Assembly: GCA_014529385.2 (NCBI GenBank)
Contig: CM043945.1
Coordinates: 151,873,741-151,937,740 of the forward strand
Reading direction: 5' to 3'
DNA from: Adiantum capillus-veneris
Lineage: Eukaryota > Streptophyta > Polypodiopsida > Polypodiales > Pteridaceae
DNA length: 64,000 bases
Within the stretch, counting starts at the first letter, position 1. Every line of letters starts with the position of its first letter. Of the stretch, positions 57,797-64,000 are shown piece after piece. The notes under the pieces are model-generated. The model saw only the letters and a list, made by a program, of their open reading frames with translations, made no database searches and had not been told where the DNA came from. The translations under genes were made by a program, and so were the position numbers.

Positions 57797-59110
57797 ATGA
57801 TTTTAGTGATGCTTTGGCAACTAACCATGTCAGATCTTCAATTGAGGCAAGGAGTAAAAATTGAGCATCTTAGTGATGAAGAGGTGAATGACCATCATGG
57901 TCAAATTTGGCCAAATGTCATGCAATTAGCTAAAAAGGGAAATCTTACAAAAGAGATTCTACATGAAGCAGGTGATTACATACGTCTAGAAACAGGATGG
58001 AATGATGCAGTGGACTCATTGTTGGTGCATGCCTACATTACAAAATGCCAAGAAAATGAGGCTATTGTAGAAGAGAAGCGCAGTTGTGAAAATTTTGATG
58101 AAGGACCATCAAAAAGAGCTTCTAGAAGTGGGGGAAGAAGTGACTCAATGACTTTCCAAACACCCTCAATAGAAGGAGCATCTCCACCTGAAGTACTCAT
58201 GGAGGAGTTTACAACAAGAAAGAAGAAAGAGCCAACAAAAGGTAAGACAAAAGGCCCAACTTATAAACTACAATCTGATATTGAGGTTGCTACAGATTTA
58301 AAGAAAGTCTTGGAGGAAAGGATCTTGAATAGCAAGATTGAGTTTAGTTTGGGAGAAGTTCTTGGCATTGCAAAGTGCGAATTCCATGAGGAGATCATTG
58401 ACATCATCCACAGGTTGAAGGGGAAACCTTGAAGACACAAGGGATGCAGCTGCAAAATAAGGAGGATGATGGAGATGTGGTAGGATGCTACCAATCTAGT
58501 GGGAGAGTGAAGCAAGTGCATTTCTCATATGATGACGAACAAGTTAAAGCTATTCCTAGGAGCTACTATTCACGCAGTCACTGGGCAAGGGCTACTACAA
58601 AAACTTTGGTCAAGGTAGGTGATCTTGAAGAGCCATTTGTTGCCTTGATTGACCATGGTTTAGCAATAAACATAATGTCAAAGAGTTTCTACAACAAGTG
58701 CAAATGGCCGATGGACACATATCATGGCTGGATGGTAAAAGTGGAAAATAATTCATCTGGTGAATTATATGCAGCATGTCCAGGTGTGAAGGTGACAATA
58801 GGATATAAAGATTGACCAAAACTTCTTTGTATAGGATACATATTCATATCATCTCATCCATGGACAACCCTACATTGTGGGAGTTCGAATCGAAACAAAT
58901 GTAATGGACGATGGTTCAGCATATGCTAGGATACGGAACAGAGATGGTAAACGTGATGTCCAATTTCTCACAGTTTGTGTAAACCGTAAAAGAAATCGTG
59001 ACAACCTCAGAGATCATCCTCTACCCAAGGAAAGCAAAGAGTTTCATGACCATAGGGAAATGATGGGTTTTGGCCAAGTACCATTGTAAAGCGGGATTGC
59101 AGTGGTACAA
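57797..59110 (+). pseudogene. Ty3/gypsy protease region with DHG active site
   Basis: A linker frame (57797-58432) ends LGIAKCEFHEEIIDIIHRLK. The protease frame (from 58429) has TLVKVGDLEEPFVALIDHGL, with D-H-G at 58651-58659 in place of the usual D-(T/S)-G, then NIMSKSFYNKCKWPMD. The second half HGQPYIVGVRIETNVMDDGS runs to 59089. Some Ty3 lineages carry DHG, so it may be native. Frame changes and stops interrupt it. Confidence 0.8.
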
Positions 59111-59497
59111 AAAGAAAAAGGGTATCGCCTTATCCAAAAATAGGTGAAACTTTCTCAACGGGCTCCTTGGTAACAAGGAATGGATCCGTATTTTTTACAA
59201 AACTTGAAAATTTGAAGAGATGTGAGAGGCAATATGTACATAATGTACAAATGGTCATGAAAGAGAGTGGGTTTTCTAGAGCCTAGTGAAAATGTTTTGG
59301 GTTTGTGTGAACAAGTTTCTTTTGTAGATATTATGGGTGAGCTTGATGCTATAATGGAGTCTAGTTTGTATCTTGAAAATGGAGTTGTGGAAGTTTGCTC
59401 TATGGAAATGTATGAAGTCATGAAAGCCTTCAAAGAAGATCAAAAACTTGGCCCATAAGTTCATGTCGAAACTAAATACAAGAGTGTAGCAAAAAAG

Positions 59498-61118
59498 GTG
59501 AGACCAGTAATTTCACCCTTACCAGCCAACAATAGGGAAAAGATTGAGAAGGCTTCTTTGCAACCAAGTTTGAGGAATCCTAAAAGTATTGGGCATACCT
59601 TCACAAAGGAGTCTTTTCAACAGTTGCAAATTGGTTGCGACGAGTTTCTCACACAGGAGGAGACAAAGTGCTTCAAAGAAATGCTTTCAAAGCATTCTAA
59701 GGATTTTGCATTTGAGCCACATGAGATAGGATGTGTTGATCCTTCTATTGTAGCTCCTATGGTAATTTTCACAATACCTCAAGTGCCTTCGAATTTGTGG
59801 CCTATTCTGGTTCCAAAGGCACATTTGCCAAAGTTAGTAAAGCTACTGAATGAGAAAATCAAAAGGGAATTTTGGAGCCTTCTTGTGCTCCATACTCAAA
59901 CAGGTGGTTCATAGTTCCAAAGAAGAATGGTGCTCTACGCTTCATCTAAGATATGCAACCAGTGAACAAAGTGACAATTAGAAATGTAGGTACAAGGCCG
60001 ATTGTAAATGAGTTTGCAGAGGCGTTTGCAGGGAGAGCAATCTACTCGATGGGGGATCTCTACTCAGGGTATCATCAATTTCAGCTTGCAATTAAAAGCA
60101 GAGACTTGAAAACCATGAGGACACCGTTGGGTTTGGTAAGGATGTGTACCTTGCCACAGGGAGCAACCAACTCGGTTGCACATATGATGAATGGGATGAA
60201 TAAGGTCTTACGTGACTTTATTCCTCAAATTACAATGCCTTTCATTGATGGTTTTCCTATCAAAGGATGTGAAGAAAGTGAGAAAGATGAAGCTTGGATC
60301 TAAGGGGATGTTGCAGGTTTGTGGTAAATCACAGAAATGATTGTGATAAAATTCTGTCTAGGTTGGAGGAAGTGAATCTTACTTTTTCAGGGAAAAAGTC
60401 TATGTTTGGTGTCAATGAAGTGCTCATTGTGGGGCACATGTGCGGACCATATGGTAGGAAACCTTGTCCAACAAAGGTAGATGACATCCAAAGAATGAAA
60501 GAAACGTGCACTAGCATCACTGAGGCTACAAGGTTCCTGGGAGCATGTGTCTTTTATGTTATTTGGATTCCACATTATGCATATGTAGATGATCCACTTT
60601 ATCAATTGCTTAGAAACAATCAAAAGTTTAAATGGACAGAAGCACATGTAAAAGCCATGAGAAAGCTAAAGGAGAAACTTCAGTCATCACCAACTTTGAG
60701 AAAGGTAGACTATGAGTGACAAAGGCCAGTAATTGTGACAGTAGACACTAGTCCTACAGGGATTGGATGGGCAATAGGGCAAGATGACAAAGAAGGACAC
60801 AGGTATGTGGTAAGATTTGGAGCAAAGGTACTAAGTGCTCACCAAAGAAACTATCCACAGATGAAGAGAGAGTTATGGGGTATGGTTACAGCCTTGAAAA
60901 ATGGAAAAGAGTACCTAATTGGTGCATGTGTGTTTGTAGAAACAGATTGTCTACCACTTCATGGGATGATTACAAGCTGTTCAACGCCAAACATTGATAT
61001 GTTGTGGTGGATTGCATACATTAAGTCCTTAAATCCAGAGTTGATATGTTGTGGTGGATTGCATACAGTGGTAGATATGCTATCAAGGGCAAGGTATGAA
61101 GATGAGACATATGACTGA
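59498..61118 (+). pseudogene. Ty3/gypsy reverse transcriptase and RNase H
   Basis: RT: FAGRAIYSMGDLYSGYHQFQ, RTPLGLVRMCTLPQGATNS, then MPFIDGFPIKG. The catalytic box at 60241-60252 reads FIDG, so the second Asp is lost. A frameshift near 60300 follows, then thumb (LSRLEEVNLTFSGKKS) and connection. RNase H starts VIVTVDTSPTGIGWAIGQ (60725) after a stop at 60717. It continues MKRELWGMVTALK and ends VDMLSRARYED. A 27-bp repeat at 60994-61020 and 61041-61067 replaces normal sequence near the end. Confidence 0.9.
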
Positions 61119-61239
61119 CAAGGGAGATGATGTGGGCACAAAGTTCTACTCCATCTCTCATGTCAAAGGTAACAATGTCTCCATGACTAATCCACTTGAA
61201 TTGTTCTTGAAAGATCTTTATGAAGGTGATTGGCTTCTT

Positions 61240-62602
61240 ATTGGAAGCTACTTGAGTACTCTAACAAAATAGGATGATTGGTCTGAACAAGAATTCAAGA
61301 GGATACGTAGGAAAGCATATGGGTACTTTTTGAGGGATGGTTACTTGTGGAAGCATCCTAAACAAAAGGGTGCTACACCACAACGGGTTATATGTAAAAA
61401 AGAGACTCAAGTAAAGCTCATGCAAGAGTTTCATGAGAGTCTATGGGCTGGACACAGGGGTGTGTGGGCAACCTTTTCCAAGCTGAAAGAAAAATGATGG
61501 TGGAAGGGTATGTATAAAAATATATCTCAATTTGTAGAGTCATGTGTAACTTGTCAAATGTATTCAAATGTCCGATATCGTGATGGATTTCACCCTACAT
61601 ATCCACTAGCCATGCACTATAAATGGGTTATGGATCTAGTCACAATGCCTTTAGGACTCTGGCAGATGAGGTACTTGGTTCTTGCACCAGAGGACCTAAC
61701 TAACCAGGTTGAAGGAAGAGCATTAAGAGCTAAAACCACAGAAGTTGTGTGCAAATTCCTTCTTGATGAGGTGATTTGCTGTTATGGTTGTGTGGGAAAG
61801 ATCACTGCAGACAGAGGTGAACTGGATGCCGAGGAAGCAAGGGAGGTCTTTTCCAAATTAGGTATCAAGATTTCTCGTACTATAGCTTAGAACCCTGAAG
61901 GCAATGGAAAGAGTGAAAGAGGACATCCTCCTATCATCAAAGCTTTGGCCAGGTCTTGTGAAGAAAGAGTTGGTGAGTGACCAAAACTGTTACCATATGC
62001 TTTATGGGTTGATCGTACAATAGATAGCTCAGTAACTGGCTACATGCCTGCAGAGCTAATGTATGGTCAAAAACTAGTGATGCTGATTGAAGATACAATT
62101 CCCACATGGAATGAACTACCTTGAGGGCTTAGCAGGGAAGATCTCCTTGCATTGTGCATAAGGCAACTAGAGAGAAGACCTGGAGACATTGAGGCTACAA
62201 AAGAACGACTCAAAATGCAAGGTTGAAAAACAAGGACTACTTTGATAAGCGACATCGGCTTAGAAGCAAAGCAATTAAAAAAGGTAACTGGGTTTTAGTG
62301 TATGATAGTAGCCTTGATAACCAGCACACAGTCATGCGTAAGTTCTCAAAAAGATGATTTGAACCGCATGTTGTAAAACATGTGCATGAAAATTCTACTT
62401 ATATCTTATCTGAACTAGATGGTACAGAAGTAAAGATTCCCATTGCAGGAAAAAGGATCAAAATGTTTAAGAGAAGAGGAGACAATGATCCAGAAGATGT
62501 TGATGAGGAGGAAGAACAAAACATAGATGAAGATCAAAGTGAAGATGAAGCTTTGGAATCATCCAGTGAAGAAGAAAGCAAGGAAGATGTACAAGAGGGC
62601 TA
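61240..62602 (+). pseudogene. Ty3/gypsy integrase and acidic tail
   Basis: Zinc module FHESLWAGHRGVWATFSKLK, stop at 61495, then ESCVTCQ. Core: KWVMDLVTMPLG (D), KITADRGELDA (D), then NPEGNGKSERGHPP (E) after a stop at 61888. Later stops at 61978, 62122 and 62224. The C-terminal part GNWVLVYDSSLDNQ leads to an acidic tail rich in Glu/Asp (62480-62600). No chromodomain is visible. Confidence 0.88.
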
Positions 62603-62646
62603 ATCTTACAAAGATACAATGTGGCACATACCGAAGGATGTGCAGG

Positions 62647-62661
62647 TTTAGAGGGGGTGGA
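62647..62661 (+). promoter_or_regulatory. Polypurine tract of last Ty3/gypsy element
   Basis: TTTAGAGGGGGTGGA immediately before the LTR TGTCGTG. Confidence 0.85.
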
Positions 62662-64000
62662 TGTCGTGCTGTGACATGTACATAGTGGAAACACATGCTA
62701 CAAGAGTTATCTTGTAACTTTTTAAATACATAATTATATTTTCTATAATTTACATATGCATATTTAAGTATAATAATATGTTTTCTATCTCATCCTATTA
62801 TTTATCTCAAGGGTAACATATTCTTACTTTACCGTCAAAAAGTACTATGGGAAAAACGTCAATAACTCCGCCTCTTTAACTTGGGGCAAAAAGCATTCAT
62901 TTTTTCTTTCTACTATCTCATTATTATCTCACATCCTAGCTAGATCCTATATTTAGGGTAACTTCCAATATATATATATTCTATGTATTTTTCATATTTT
63001 TCTTATATTTCTTTTTAAATAGCTACTAGGAGGGAATCAAATACTAGTGGGACACTAGCTGGCATGATTTCAAAGATACACTTATTTTAATGTATTATTT
63101 CAAGTATGATTACAAAACTTTGTCAAGGAGCAATGTCATGCTTTCATATGGCATGAGGTGTCCATTGAAATCAAATAAAAGTCTAGGCTAAGGGGACCAC
63201 AAGAAGACTTTTGCTGCCAAAACTGTACCCTATTGTGATGATTTTTTTGACACAAGATTCCAATCCGAATTGGAAAACATATATAAAATGGAAGTCGTAG
63301 CTAATGAGCGGAATTTTCTGCCCATATTTTTACTTTTTTATTTGGAGCCACGGTTGAGGAGATACGATCAAAATACTGGACCCCAGCCTACCCACATCAT
63401 GCAGGGACAACTCATTTCCAACTTTTCCAGTTTCTGCTCACACTGGCTCCTCTCTTCTTGTGTAAATCCTAGAGGTTCCCTCCACCTATAAAAGGGGACC
63501 TCTTCTTCCTTGAAAACCATTAAAGGATTCAAGCCATTGATGAGAGGAATTCATGAGGGAGTGAGTAGTAATGCTTGATTGTACTTAGCCATTAACATAA
63601 GCCTAAGCCTACACTTTCTCCTAGAGGAAGACTACCCATTCTTGTAAGCTATCCTTGGAAGATCAACTTTAATCAAAGAAGGTCTTGGATTTGGTGTATC
63701 AATCAAAGTTGAATTCTTTTCTCTTCTTCTCTCTCCATCAAAAATGGTTCCGAAGGGTTTGACAACTAAGATGTGTTCTACATTGATATTATGTTGATTT
63801 CTTGTTGTTTTCTTTTCCATCTCTAATCCAACATATATATATATCTAATCTCATGTCCTTAACCAAACCTATCTCTTTCACTCTTAGAAATTCATTCTCT
63901 CTATAAACTCTAGATTCTCCTTGCTATACGTACACCTTTCTCTGCAATATTCTTATTGCCTACGGACAAGAATAGGGCTTGGGAGGGAAACTTCTCATAT
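62662..64000 (+). repeat. 3' LTR of last Ty3/gypsy element, cut by window end
   Basis: Starts TGTCGTGCTGTGAC and follows 54827 onward with scattered substitutions. TATA box CCTATAAAAGGGG at 63486-63498. The right end lies outside the window. Confidence 0.92.

Larger units (their letters stand above)
54827..64000 (+). mobile_element. Ty3/gypsy element with 2.0-kb LTRs, continues past window
   Basis: 5' LTR 54827-56821, interior 56822-62661 with gag-PR-RT-RNH-INT, PPT 62647-62661, 3' LTR from 62662. The LTRs are about 95% alike by eye where both are visible. It is inserted in a minus-strand copia fragment. All coding parts are broken. Confidence 0.92.

Overview
The window reads as nuclear DNA from a land plant and is almost entirely repeats. 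It is AT-rich and full of long (GA)n/(CT)n, (CA)n and (TA)n runs. I see no intact host gene, rRNA, tRNA or CRISPR array. The families present are long-LTR Ty3/gypsy elements (including a dual-RNase H type), Ty1/copia elements primed by initiator Met-tRNA, LINEs, tRNA-derived SINE-like pieces and a Helentron-like helicase/endonuclease. A fern or other non-flowering plant is my guess, because several pol types look unlike the common angiosperm lineages, but the sequence does not prove it.

Layout. 1-4891 is the 3' part of a dual-RNase H Ty3/gypsy element plus its 2.0-kb 3' LTR, which ends abruptly inside a LINE. That LINE (4892-10390, +) is itself split by a 1926-bp solo LTR (7214-9139). A second, longer copy of the same LINE family lies on the minus strand (11453-15895). 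16126-21725 is a complete but decayed Ty1/copia element with paired LTRs, PBS, PPT and a TTTTT target duplication. Beside it, 21852-22366 (+) encodes a decayed histone H3-fold protein with CENH3-like features. From about 23850 to 36092 the minus strand carries a large rearranged Ty3-type region. In transcription order it has gag, zinc knuckle, retropepsin 1, integrase with a duplicated zinc-binding module, and retropepsin 2. About 2 kb of AT-rich DNA follows, then a PMD-like/coiled-coil open reading region, a polypurine tract and an LTR. No reverse transcriptase is visible there.

36915-40193 holds a gag scrap (+), an unrecognised ORF and the 5' half of a minus-strand copia element with its LTR. 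40206-45932 is a pair of direct repeats around a gag-like, non-autonomous interior. The left repeat contains a recent tandem duplication of about 0.55 kb. 47426-49190 is a broken PIF1-type helicase followed in frame by an EEP endonuclease. 50998-53569 is a small non-autonomous LTR element. 53939-54826 is a minus-strand copia fragment cut by the last element. 54827 to the window end is a nearly complete Ty3/gypsy element with 2.0-kb LTRs, a DHG-type protease and an RT with a lost catalytic aspartate.

As a system this is a nest of dead and dying elements. LINEs were split by LTR elements, a copia fragment was cut by a gypsy element, and most coding regions are closed by one or a few substitutions or frameshifts. 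The parts most worth a second look are the CENH3-like copy, the minus-strand element with two proteases and a doubled integrase zinc module, the helicase-endonuclease fusion, the LINE that ends in (CT)n, and a block of about 185 bp kept at fixed spacing in four Ty3 LTRs.
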